Notes under the pieces: model-generated
The model's input: only the letters and a program-made list of their open reading frames with translations
Told to the model about the DNA's origin: nothing
Databases searched by the model: none
Program-made: the position numbers and the translations under genes
Assembly: GCF_900103635.1 (NCBI RefSeq)
Contig: NZ_FMXK01000008.1
Location: forward strand, 62,001-126,000
Direction: 5' to 3'
Length of the DNA stretch: 64,000 nucleotides
Source: Butyrivibrio sp. INlla18
GTDB lineage: Bacteria; Bacillota; Clostridia; Lachnospirales; Lachnospiraceae
In this document: positions 6,685-15,003 of the stretch, piece by piece
How the letters are laid out: each line of letters starts with the position of its first letter
Numbering within the stretch: the stretch's first letter is position 1

Positions 6685-8046
6685 ATGGCTTTATTTCAAA
6701 GTGAGAATCCCAAGGAGAAGCAGCATAAGGGCGTGTTAGGAGCATTTTCGGTTGATGTTATCAAGTGGGAACCAGAAACTGATCAAGAGGCAGGAGTTGT
6801 AGTTCATAAATTTGAATATGAAGATTTCCCAAATGGTTCATATCTTATCGTGGGAACGTCTCAGATGGCGATTTTTACTAATAACATAACAGCGGGTGAT
6901 TCACTATCTGCAAATGGAGACGGTCAATCACAAGTTTCGGTATTTGTTGGTCCATGCAAAATAAAGCTTGAAACAGGAAATAGTAGATTTGCTCCATTTA
7001 GAAATATAACTAATACTTTAACTGGCGGTGAGTCCGCTTTTCATTGCACGGTTTACTTTGTAAATACTACGTATATGAATGAACTCAATTGGGGAACGCA
7101 GGCACCGGTCGTTCTTATGGACCCCGAGGAAGAAGTAAATATCCATGTAAGAGCATTTGGATTATTTGGTGCACATATTGAACAGGTTGATAGCGAAAAA
7201 GCAGTTATCGATGCTAGGAAATTTTTGCAGAAAGTAGTTGGAACAAGAGCAGATTTTACAAGAGATGAACTTGTAGCCTTTATGAGAGCAAAAATACTTG
7301 AATATGTGCCTGATCTTCTGGCTAAGACAATGATCGATAATAAAGTTGGAATATTAAAGATTAGCACAAAATTAAGCGAATTCTCGGATTTGATTTATGG
7401 ACAGCTGGAAAAACATTTCGAAGCGTTTGGATTAACTTTAGACAATTTCTCATTTCATAACATAAACGCTCCTGATGAAGATCTTAAAGCTATAAATGAC
7501 ATAAAAATCAAGCGCAAACAGTCGCAACTTGAGGCAGAAGGAAATGCAATGAAGATGGATATTGAGTCTGCAGCAAGGGCAAGGATGCGAGAAAGAGAAG
7601 GCTATACATATCAGCAAGAGCAGGCATATGGCGTTATGCATGATGCTGCATCAAACGAAGGAACTTCCAGCGGATTTATGGGAGCAGGAATGGGAATAGG
7701 AATGGGCTTCGGCGTTGGAGGAGCAATTGGAAATAATGTTAGTGAATTGGCAAAAAATACACTTGGAGGTCATCTAAATTCAGAAGCTTCACAGACAGTT
7801 TCAAATGATGCTATAAAGGTATGTTCAGCATGCGGAAAAAGCAATCCTGAAGGAGCTAAATTTTGTTTGAACTGCGGAGAGAAACTGGCAAGCGGGAAAG
7901 TATGTCCGGAATGTGGAAAGGAATTGGCAGCGGATGCAAAATTCTGCCCATACTGCGGAAAGAAGCTAAATACGATATGTCCTAAATGTGGAAAAGAGAT
8001 AATTGATGGAGCAAAATTCTGTCTTGAATGTGGAGAGAAACTGTAA
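6685..8046 (+). CDS. SPFH-domain protein with three C-terminal zinc ribbons (YdjI-like)
   Basis: A 453-residue protein of the COG4260 group (stomatin/prohibitin-like with C-terminal zinc ribbon, earlier called virion core protein-like). The SPFH region spans about residues 25 to 270. A helical stretch near 272-310 (IKRKQSQLEAEGNAMKMDIE) follows, then a Gly/Met-rich segment near 330-350, then three CxxC-CxxC ribbons from about 377 to 453 (CSACGKS...CLNCG, CPECGKE...CPYCG, CPKCGKE...CLECG). B. subtilis YdjI acts with PspA in envelope stress. There is no signal peptide; membrane attachment would be peripheral. AGGAGGG precedes ATG 6685. It is first in a tight five-gene operon. Confidence 0.85.
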   Translation: MALFQSENPKEKQHKGVLGAFSVDVIKWEPETDQEAGVVVHKFEYEDFPNGSYLIVGTSQMAIFTNNITAGDSLSANGDGQSQVSVFVGPCKIKLETGNSRFAPFRNITNTLTGGESAFHCTVYFVNTTYMNELNWGTQAPVVLMDPEEEVNIHVRAFGLFGAHIEQVDSEKAVIDARKFLQKVVGTRADFTRDELVAFMRAKILEYVPDLLAKTMIDNKVGILKISTKLSEFSDLIYGQLEKHFEAFGLTLDNFSFHNINAPDEDLKAINDIKIKRKQSQLEAEGNAMKMDIESAARARMREREGYTYQQEQAYGVMHDAASNEGTSSGFMGAGMGIGMGFGVGGAIGNNVSELAKNTLGGHLNSEASQTVSNDAIKVCSACGKSNPEGAKFCLNCGEKLASGKVCPECGKELAADAKFCPYCGKKLNTICPKCGKEIIDGAKFCLECGEKL

Positions 8047-8061
8047 AGGAGATAGATTAAT

Positions 8062-8775
8062 ATGAAAAAAATAGGATCAGTGATTTTTACATGCATTATG
8101 GTAGCAGTAGCTTGGTTGGTATGTGGACTGCTATTTGCAAATTATGAGTCTCCAAGTTTTTATTACTGGGGTGGTTTTGGATTTGGTTTGATGGTTATTG
8201 TAGCTGTATGTTTAGCTAATTATGTTTTGAAATCAAGAAATAAGGCTCCGATAGAAGTAAATGTATTGCCAACAGTTATTTCGTTTGGCTATTTGATAAT
8301 AGGTATAGCTTTTAATGTTAGGTTTATGATACCAATGCCAGGAATATATGAAATGCAAGGAACTGGTTTATTTGAAAAAGTTCTTATAGCAGCGAACATC
8401 TTACTTCTTTTGGTGTTTATCTTAACTATATACTTTGCTTCTGGATATAGAAATAGAGTTTCTGAGCAGGTAGAAATTGCTGAAGCTAAAATTGCAAACA
8501 CAACGGAGATTATGTCATTAGTTGCAAGATTATTAAGCCAGACAAAAGATGAAGAAGTAAGAAATAAACTATATACATTCAAAGAAAAGATTGATTACAG
8601 TACGAATGTCTCTCAGAGTTTTTCTGTTGAAAATGAAGAAAAGCTTATGGAAAAACTTAGAAGCATTGGATCTGAATTAAATGATGGAGCATCTAAAGAG
8701 CGTATCTTATCGGATATAGAAGACGCTGAGAAGATATGGAATATGCGAAATGCAAAAATATCTACTTTGAGGTAG
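8062..8775 (+). CDS. Four-span membrane protein of the SPFH operon
   Basis: A 237-residue protein with four hydrophobic spans at roughly residues 5-27, 33-55, 68-92 and 107-127, then a charged helical cytoplasmic tail of about 110 residues (EQVEIAEAKIANTTEIMSL onward). I do not recognise a named family. It starts 15 bases after the SPFH gene with AAGGAG before it, and the next gene begins 7 bases after its stop, so it is surely co-translated with them. It is a good candidate for the membrane anchor of the complex, comparable in role to B. subtilis YdjH. Confidence 0.75.
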   Translation: MKKIGSVIFTCIMVAVAWLVCGLLFANYESPSFYYWGGFGFGLMVIVAVCLANYVLKSRNKAPIEVNVLPTVISFGYLIIGIAFNVRFMIPMPGIYEMQGTGLFEKVLIAANILLLLVFILTIYFASGYRNRVSEQVEIAEAKIANTTEIMSLVARLLSQTKDEEVRNKLYTFKEKIDYSTNVSQSFSVENEEKLMEKLRSIGSELNDGASKERILSDIEDAEKIWNMRNAKISTLR

Positions 8776-8782
8776 GAGATAT

Positions 8783-9586
8783 ATGGACGGAGTAGGAATG
8801 CAATGCCATGGTTGTGGTAGCACAAATGTGGTATTTGACTCGAAAAGAAGAATACTAAAATGTAACCAGTGCGGCAAGGAAGAGTACTATTCTAGGGCAA
8901 CACTTAATGCAAATGGCAGGGTTGTTTTTGGCAAACAAAATGCTATGAGTTTTTTTACAGAAGGTAAATATGAAGAATCTAGGCATTATGCTATGGAAGT
9001 TTTAGACATTTCTATGGATAATGCCCCTGCATTGTATATTCTTTCATATGTGGATGAGTTTATTACTGGCAAAGCGGGAGCAATGCAAACTTTTTTCAAG
9101 CAGATAAAAGATATTCCGCTAGAATACGATGAAGTAAAGGATTTAAGAGAACTTATTTGGTCTTCAGCATATCGTTTATCTGATTATGAAAAAGATATTA
9201 TAGAACTTATAGCTTTAAATATGCAATCACCGGAGGATTTACCAGAATTAACTGAATTCATGGATAAAATTTGTCCTTACTTTATTTCTAAGAGAGTATC
9301 AGCGGACTATTTAGATAAAGAGCTTGCAGATATGTATAAAGAATTAGCTGATCATTGTGGAATCCCTAAAACGTGTTTTGCTCTTATAAAATCAATAAGT
9401 GAGAATCCGGATTCACCGATAGCTGGTAATAGTTTTTTCTTAAAAGCAAAGGCTAAATACTTCTATGACAATTATGTACTGGTTATAGGAACAATAATTG
9501 AGTCGATGAAAGACAACGAATTTAAACAAAAATTTATGGGAGCATATGCACAGAAACAGAAACAGTTTTTAGAACAACTAAATTAA
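8783..9586 (+). CDS. TFIIB-type zinc-ribbon protein with helical body
   Basis: A 267-residue soluble protein. An N-terminal zinc ribbon (CHGCGSTNVVFDSKR, then CNQCGKEEYY) occupies residues 6 to about 33. The rest is helical with TPR-like pairs, for example ESRHYAMEVLDISMDNAPAL. Proteins with this ribbon recur beside YdjI-like genes (B. subtilis YdjG has one), so it is probably a partner in the same complex. GTAGGAGATAT precedes the ATG. Exact function unknown. Confidence 0.75.
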   Translation: MDGVGMQCHGCGSTNVVFDSKRRILKCNQCGKEEYYSRATLNANGRVVFGKQNAMSFFTEGKYEESRHYAMEVLDISMDNAPALYILSYVDEFITGKAGAMQTFFKQIKDIPLEYDEVKDLRELIWSSAYRLSDYEKDIIELIALNMQSPEDLPELTEFMDKICPYFISKRVSADYLDKELADMYKELADHCGIPKTCFALIKSISENPDSPIAGNSFFLKAKAKYFYDNYVLVIGTIIESMKDNEFKQKFMGAYAQKQKQFLEQLN

Positions 9587-9601
9587 CTATAGGAGGGGTA
9601 T

Positions 9602-11275
9602 ATGGCAGAAGGATTAGTAAGTCAGGCAGAAATAAGTAATCTTAGTAGAAGAATAGCAAAAGTAGAGAATATGGCTGCGCAAATGAATAATGTAGTGCAG
9701 AACATTGACAATTCTCTAAATGCTATGAATGGATCGCTGGGAGACATTAAAAGTGACTTAGCGCGTTTATCCGATGACTTCCAAAAAATGTTCAATGAAC
9801 AAAAAAGAACAGCAGCTTTGCAACATGCGGCTACTGAGTTGGTGCGTGTAAGACAAGAGTTGGAGCAGAACTTTGGAAATTACAAAAATGTTAGAGAAAC
9901 TATGCTTGGAGTGCTTCAAGCGAGTGATTTGGCGCTTGTTAAGAAAACAACTATTTCAAGAGTATCTGAAGAAATCATGTTGTCTACTCCAGAGTATTGG
10001 CTTGCACCTTGTTTAGTAGCTGTTTCAGCGTGGATAGCTAATGACAGAGATTTGGCTGAAAGGGCAATCAAAGAAGCATGTAGACGAGATGAAGAAAAAA
10101 CAGCTATTACTATGGCGCTGATATGTAGAAGAAACAATAGAACGCAAACTTGTTATGAGTGGCTTTCTATCTATTTTGCAAAGCAAGATGCTGCAGATTT
10201 TTCAGAAGGAAGTTTTGCATATATAGATGCGTATGTGAATGGGATATTTGGTCCGGATGAAAGGCATATGTGTGACGACTATATTACAAAATGGTTAAAT
10301 GAAATAAAAGGTAATGGTGTAGCATTCGAGTTTAGTCAAGAACAGATGTGGAAATCCTATTGTGAAAAATTTAAGCTCGATGTTAGTGGACAGTATCCTT
10401 CATTGGCATCATATTCATCAGAGTTTCCTCAGATTAATGAATACATGGGAAGAATTGGTTCTGTTGACAGTATATCTAGTAATTTCCATGAAATTGTTAA
10501 TGCTTATGTAGATCAGGATTCATTAAAGAAAAAAGTTGATAAAAATTTGATATCTCTGATTAGCAGGTACGACGGAAAAGAAGAGCCATTGAGAAATGAA
10601 GAAAGATTCCTTCAGAAGATTAAAGATTTTGACGGTGATACTGAAAAGGCAAGAGATTATATGCGACAAGAAGAGATGCTCAAAAGAGAGCAACGTCTAA
10701 ATCTTGTTGAAAGAATGGCTAGTACTATTCTGACTGATGAAGCAACTAGCCCATCCCAGAGGAAGACGGCGGTTTCATTCCTTCGCGGATATATTAGGAA
10801 GGGATATAATACTTATATTGAGGAGAAAAAACCAGAGTTTCCTACTGAAGTAACTGTGAATGTAAATGGGTGGAGTGGAAAAACAAGTGACGGAAGTAAT
10901 ACACCTCAGCTAATGACAGAATTTGAACAATATGCTAATGCGTTAAGACAAAGCGACATTGCTACAGCTAATACAAATAAACCTAAGGTATACATGGGGG
11001 GAGCAATAGCATCGGGAGTAGCAGCTTTGCTAGGAGCAATAGTAATTCATCCAGTTATCGGTTTAATGCTGTTGGCAGCCGCAGGATATTTGGCTTTCAA
11101 AATGTTTAAAGAAAAGAAAACTATTGAAAATAATATTGCGCTGATCAACTCAAATTATGATCAATTAATAACTAATGGAAAATCTGTTATAGCGGGTACT
11201 GTGGATGAATGGGTAAGAGCAAAGAATGTTGTTACTCAATTTGAACAACAGCCAGCAAGAGAAATAATTGCTTAA
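9602..11275 (+). CDS. Coiled-coil protein with a C-terminal membrane hairpin
   Basis: A 557-residue protein. Residues 1 to about 75 are a coiled coil with repeated NNV/NID/LND heptads. A long helical region follows to about 450, with TPR-like helices around 120-250. Near 465-500 is a hydrophobic hairpin (GGAIASGVAALLGAIVIHP then LMLLAAAGYLAFKMF), and a short helical tail ends the chain. It starts 15 bases after the zinc-ribbon gene behind AGGAGGG. I know no named family. The plan suggests a scaffold fixed to the membrane from the cytoplasmic side, working with the SPFH protein. Confidence 0.75.
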   Translation: MAEGLVSQAEISNLSRRIAKVENMAAQMNNVVQNIDNSLNAMNGSLGDIKSDLARLSDDFQKMFNEQKRTAALQHAATELVRVRQELEQNFGNYKNVRETMLGVLQASDLALVKKTTISRVSEEIMLSTPEYWLAPCLVAVSAWIANDRDLAERAIKEACRRDEEKTAITMALICRRNNRTQTCYEWLSIYFAKQDAADFSEGSFAYIDAYVNGIFGPDERHMCDDYITKWLNEIKGNGVAFEFSQEQMWKSYCEKFKLDVSGQYPSLASYSSEFPQINEYMGRIGSVDSISSNFHEIVNAYVDQDSLKKKVDKNLISLISRYDGKEEPLRNEERFLQKIKDFDGDTEKARDYMRQEEMLKREQRLNLVERMASTILTDEATSPSQRKTAVSFLRGYIRKGYNTYIEEKKPEFPTEVTVNVNGWSGKTSDGSNTPQLMTEFEQYANALRQSDIATANTNKPKVYMGGAIASGVAALLGAIVIHPVIGLMLLAAAGYLAFKMFKEKKTIENNIALINSNYDQLITNGKSVIAGTVDEWVRAKNVVTQFEQQPAREIIA

Positions 11276-11287
11276 AGGAGTGTAATA

Positions 11288-11464
11288 ATGGCAGAGAATA
11301 TGATGAATGATGATATGAATTTTGATGATCTTGAAGCTATGTTCGGTCAGGATAGCTCCGATATAGCAAGAATGGAGAAAGTAGTATTATCACAGAATTT
11401 AGAGGGGTTTGCTAATTGTTTCCCAGATTGGGACTTGCATCCGCCAGTTAATGCGAAAAGCTAA
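11288..11464 (+). CDS. 58-residue acidic protein, last gene of the SPFH operon
   Basis: ATG 11288 follows AAAGGAGTG by 7 bases and lies 12 bases after the coiled-coil gene. The product is Met- and Asp-rich at the start (MAENMMNDDMNFDDLEAMFG) and ends FPDWDLHPPVNAKS. It has no membrane span or signal. The good ribosome site, the tight spacing and the terminator that follows support a real gene. No family recognised; a regulatory or docking peptide for the complex is a guess. Confidence 0.7.
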   Translation: MAENMMNDDMNFDDLEAMFGQDSSDIARMEKVVLSQNLEGFANCFPDWDLHPPVNAKS

Positions 11465-11490
11465 TTACAAAGTTGAAAAAACTCATCAAA

Positions 11491-11527
11491 CACTCTATGC
11501 TTATTACAAGCGTAGAGTGTTTTTTTG
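11491..11527 (+). terminator. Terminator of the SPFH operon
   Basis: CACTCTATGC and GCGTAGAGTG pair around a 9-base loop and T7 follows. It lies inside the longest possible frame of the next gene, which argues for the later start at 11539. Confidence 0.9.
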
Positions 11528-11538
11528 AGGGCAAATAT

Positions 11539-14016
11539 ATGACATATTTCACATGTTTTTTCTTAGATAATGAGAAGGATATAATAGTTGATCTGTATAA
11601 GGATCTTGATAAGCTATTCTTTATTCTATCAACGCCAAACCATGCAACCGGGAACTTGATTCGTAATTTGGCTAAAGCATGTAAGGTGCCATTATCTCAA
11701 GACGCAGAAGGCAAGTTCATCATCAAAGGTGAAGTACCATGCTACATAGACGGCAACAACGAAGAGAGCTACATCTTCAGGCTCGGAGAGACAGAGGTTG
11801 CAAGCATCTATCCAGATGGAAGCGTTGATGTGAAGGCTGGAATTCCGGCAATTGCCAAGACGCTTATGAGTCAGACCAAAGACTTTAGGCTTGATCTGGA
11901 CAAAACAATCTTTAAGACTTACGTCCGCAAGGACCTTAAATTCCGCGGCGATCTCCATACTCATATGAACGGAAATCTTCCAGGAGATATACTCATCGCT
12001 CTCGGAATCTATCATCAGATCAGATACCCTTTATATTATGTAAAAAAGCTTGATATCAAGCTCACAGACGCTCAATGGGAAAAGGTTAATGCCCAGAGAG
12101 AAAAAGTAGCAAGACAGTTCATATCATCAGGACTTCAGGGCAAATACCTAGATAGAAGGATTAACGACAACACCTTCATCAATTTTGCTGACCTTATCCT
12201 CAATAACCTTGACAACGCAGAGATGAATATCGTCAAGATCCGCGGCTCCCTTGCAGTCATCAAGGATGGCCAGGCAGTGTTTACAAATCTTGAGAAGGTC
12301 TACTTATATAGATATGTCTTTTGCAAAGGCAAGGAAAGTGAAGACAAGATAGAGCTCCAGCGAATCGACCAGATTCCAGATGAAGATGTCAAAAGAGCTC
12401 TTAAGCAGATGCTAAAGGATAAGGAAAATCCAGCATACTGCGGTAATACCATCTTCCAGGATAAGCTCCTGTGGATAGCTCGTAACTACAAAAAGCAAGG
12501 TGTTTACTACGCTGAGATCAGTGACACAACCCTTGTAAAAAAATATGAATCCCTTGAAATGTTAAGGCAGGTTCATGAGGTAATGCCTGAAATCTATCAG
12601 GAGACAGGCGTAATGCTTAGGTTCCTAGCTGCCATGCGAAGGATTCCACTTACTATTGTCAAAGACGCAGTAACTCCAGCCAATTACCTGGAGCAGAACC
12701 TTGAGGTATTAAAGGCAACAGCTCTTGACCCTTACGTTGCTGGCTGCGATTTTGTTGGAGAAGAGATAAATGACATCATTACCTTGAAGCCAGCCTTTAA
12801 AGAGATCGTCAAGATCGCCAGCAAGGATCCAAGCTTTGTAATTCGTGTGCACGCAGGTGAGAATGATAGCCAGAAGGATAACATCGCCCACAGTATTGCC
12901 TGCGTAAAAGACTCCCTGGCACCAGGCCAGAAGATGCCTCGAATGCGCCTTGGACACGGACTTTATACATATAGTCCAACCTCCAAGAAAGGCCGCGAAG
13001 TATTAAAGCAGCTAAAAGAAAACAACGTAGTTCTGGAGTTCCAGATTACAAGTAATGTTAGATTAAATAACCTTAACTCCCTTGATCACCACCCTCTGAA
13101 GCAATACCTAAAGCAAGGAATCATGTGCGTTCAGGGAACAGATGGAGCGGCTCTTTACGGCACAAACTCAATAGATGAAGAGCTTTCTCTTGAAAAGATG
13201 CTCTCTCTTTCAGAAGCGGATTTAAAGCTTATGAAGGATGCAGAGACCAAGATAATTGAAGAAAGCCAGAAGGCGTACTCTGACAAGAAGGCAGCCTTCA
13301 CTCAGCTCCTTGCAGGAAGAGACCTAGAAGAAGTCCTTCTTGAGAGGATGAAGGCAGTTAAGATCTCAAAGCGTCTTGATAAGGGCGATCCAAAGATTGA
13401 CGCCAATCAGGAACTTAAAGAGCAGATTAGCGAGATAACCTGGGATAGACTTCCTGTGGTACTTCTTGGCGGAAGCTTCAACACAGAGAACAGGTCAACC
13501 AAGATAACTGCCAAGGGAAAAGAGCAGCTGGATGCCCTTCTAAATTACCTAAGCCCAGAGGATGCCTGCTTTGTAATAGGCCATAAGTTTGCAGGTTATG
13601 AGAAATATCTTTTGGACCATAATGATAAAGGCTTTAGGATATATGCAGTAGTGCCGGCTCTTATTACCAAAAAAGAAGCAGACAAGATAAAAAACTATGG
13701 GGTACAGGTAAGAGTATCCACAGAAGCCCAAGGAATGGGCATTTACAAGAGCTTTAACTATGAAATATTTGAGCGCCGCCCATCAATGGTAGTAGCTTTC
13801 GATGGAAACAGCGCCGCAGCAAATCTCATACAGGAAGCCAAGAACGGAAAAGGCTTCTCAGAAATATATGTGTGGAGTCACTCCAAGACCCTTCAGCAAA
13901 AGGCCAAATCTCTTCATGGATACGTTCACACCTTTGATGAAGAGAATCCTATTGTGAAGGCCATTGGCAAGATCCAACAGGAAATTGCAGACAAATTAAA
14001 TAGTAAAAAGAAGTAA
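11539..14016 (+). CDS. Large adenosine deaminase-like protein with C-terminal SLOG-like domain
   Basis: 825 residues. ATG 11539 is preferred because GAGGG stands 7 bases before it and an upstream in-frame start lies in the previous operon's terminator. Residues 1 to about 130 are a sheet-rich N-domain. The deaminase domain (about 135-600) keeps the metal and catalytic residues: H140 and H142 in HTHMNG, H438 and E441 in VHAGEND, H473 in RLGHG, D535 in GTDG. The second Asp of the usual TDDP motif is Gly (536), and an extra segment sits near residues 150-250. Residues about 635-800 begin PVVLLGGSFNTENR and contain FVIGHKFAGYE, a Rossmann-like fold resembling the SLOG/LOG group. Large deaminases of similar size act in RADAR phage defence (RdrB), but no RdrA ATPase is adjacent. 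Substrate unknown; a nucleoside or nucleotide is expected. Confidence 0.75.
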   Translation: MTYFTCFFLDNEKDIIVDLYKDLDKLFFILSTPNHATGNLIRNLAKACKVPLSQDAEGKFIIKGEVPCYIDGNNEESYIFRLGETEVASIYPDGSVDVKAGIPAIAKTLMSQTKDFRLDLDKTIFKTYVRKDLKFRGDLHTHMNGNLPGDILIALGIYHQIRYPLYYVKKLDIKLTDAQWEKVNAQREKVARQFISSGLQGKYLDRRINDNTFINFADLILNNLDNAEMNIVKIRGSLAVIKDGQAVFTNLEKVYLYRYVFCKGKESEDKIELQRIDQIPDEDVKRALKQMLKDKENPAYCGNTIFQDKLLWIARNYKKQGVYYAEISDTTLVKKYESLEMLRQVHEVMPEIYQETGVMLRFLAAMRRIPLTIVKDAVTPANYLEQNLEVLKATALDPYVAGCDFVGEEINDIITLKPAFKEIVKIASKDPSFVIRVHAGENDSQKDNIAHSIACVKDSLAPGQKMPRMRLGHGLYTYSPTSKKGREVLKQLKENNVVLEFQITSNVRLNNLNSLDHHPLKQYLKQGIMCVQGTDGAALYGTNSIDEELSLEKMLSLSEADLKLMKDAETKIIEESQKAYSDKKAAFTQLLAGRDLEEVLLERMKAVKISKRLDKGDPKIDANQELKEQISEITWDRLPVVLLGGSFNTENRSTKITAKGKEQLDALLNYLSPEDACFVIGHKFAGYEKYLLDHNDKGFRIYAVVPALITKKEADKIKNYGVQVRVSTEAQGMGIYKSFNYEIFERRPSMVVAFDGNSAAANLIQEAKNGKGFSEIYVWSHSKTLQQKAKSLHGYVHTFDEENPIVKAIGKIQQEIADKLNSKKK

Positions 14017-14018
14017 TA

Positions 14019-14840
14019 TTATTTTCTGGATAATTCCCAGAAAGCTACAGCGCTTGCGGCTGCAACGTTAAGAGAATCTACCCCATGGGACATAGGAATC
14101 TTGACGCAGTAGTCGCAGGCGCTTATTGTTTCGGGAAGTAGTCCATCACCCTCAGCACCAAGGAATACTGCAAGCTTCTCACAGGAGTGAAGCTCAGGAT
14201 CATCAATGTCTTTAGTATCATTTCTAAGAGCCATGGCTACTGTCTTAAACCCGCATTCCTTAAGAGCCTCGAACTCGCCGTCTTTAGGAAGGAATGTCCA
14301 GGGCACTTGAAATATAGTACCCATGCTGACTCTCGCAGCCCTTCTATACAGCGGATCAGAACAACCGCTTGTGAAAAGAACTGCATCCATAGAAAGGGCA
14401 GCAGCACTCCTTACGATTGCTCCAATGTTAGTTGGGTTGGTGACATTTTCAAGAACTGCAACGCGCCTTGCTCCTGCGCAGACCTTAGCTACAGAAGGTA
14501 GCTCTTTTCTCTTCATGGCACACAGAACACCTCGAGTTAGGTGAAATCCTGTGATACCAGTCATAACTGAAGACTTCGCCACATATACTGGTACGTCAAA
14601 AGAGCTGCTACAACGTTCAATGACTTCAGCATCCTCTTTTTCTGTCTGGTCTTTTTCCAGCAAAAGAGAAATTGGCTCGTAGCCAGCATCTAGAGCTCTT
14701 GTGATAACCTTGGGACTCTCTGCGATGAAAATTCCAAGGCCAGGCTCGTTTATGTGATATAGCTGATTTTCAGAATACTCGTGATATATGGAAAGCTCAG
14801 GAGTATCTATCGTATTTACTTCAATAAATTCATTACTCAT
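14019..14840 (-). CDS. SpoU/TrmH-family RNA 2'-O-methyltransferase
   Basis: 273 residues. The C-terminal SPOUT domain has the three motifs: NPTNIGAIVRSAAAL, FLGAEGDGL and SLNVAAASAVAFWEL, which form the trefoil knot that binds S-adenosylmethionine. The N-terminal 100 residues resemble the substrate-binding part of rRNA or tRNA 2'-O-ribose methylases. The target nucleotide cannot be told. The gene converges on the deaminase gene with only two bases between the stops and no visible terminator, so read-through in both directions is likely. GAGG precedes the ATG at 14840. Confidence 0.9.
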   Translation of the reverse strand: MSNEFIEVNTIDTPELSIYHEYSENQLYHINEPGLGIFIAESPKVITRALDAGYEPISLLLEKDQTEKEDAEVIERCSSSFDVPVYVAKSSVMTGITGFHLTRGVLCAMKRKELPSVAKVCAGARRVAVLENVTNPTNIGAIVRSAAALSMDAVLFTSGCSDPLYRRAARVSMGTIFQVPWTFLPKDGEFEALKECGFKTVAMALRNDTKDIDDPELHSCEKLAVFLGAEGDGLLPETISACDYCVKIPMSHGVDSLNVAAASAVAFWELSRK

Positions 14841-14952
14841 TCAAATAATCCTCTATAATACTTTATCTTTTATGGGTTTTTATATCAAGAAGACCTTCAA
14901 CTTTTGCCATATTTATATATAAATCTTCTATTTTCTTTTATCATTAACCATG

Positions 14953-14991
14953 CTAGAGTGAGACTAAGAGATTCAATTTGTCACACTCTAG
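14953..14991. promoter_or_regulatory. Inverted repeat before the MATE exporter gene
   Basis: CTAGAGTG (14953-14960) and CACTCTAG (14984-14991) are perfect arms 23 bases apart, ending just before the GGGAAGGA ribosome site. It could be a two-site operator for a drug-responsive repressor or a leader hairpin hiding the ribosome site. Confidence 0.4.
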
Positions 14992-15003
14992 GGAAGGATT
15001 TTT

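Noticed and set aside
11473-11538. Earlier start for the adenosine deaminase-like gene
   Set aside because: These codons run through the terminator of the previous operon and have no ribosome site; ATG 11539 follows GAGGG at good spacing.
11539-14016. Complete RADAR defence system
   Set aside because: No RdrA-like ATPase gene is next to the deaminase; the neighbours are the SPFH operon and a SpoU methyltransferase.
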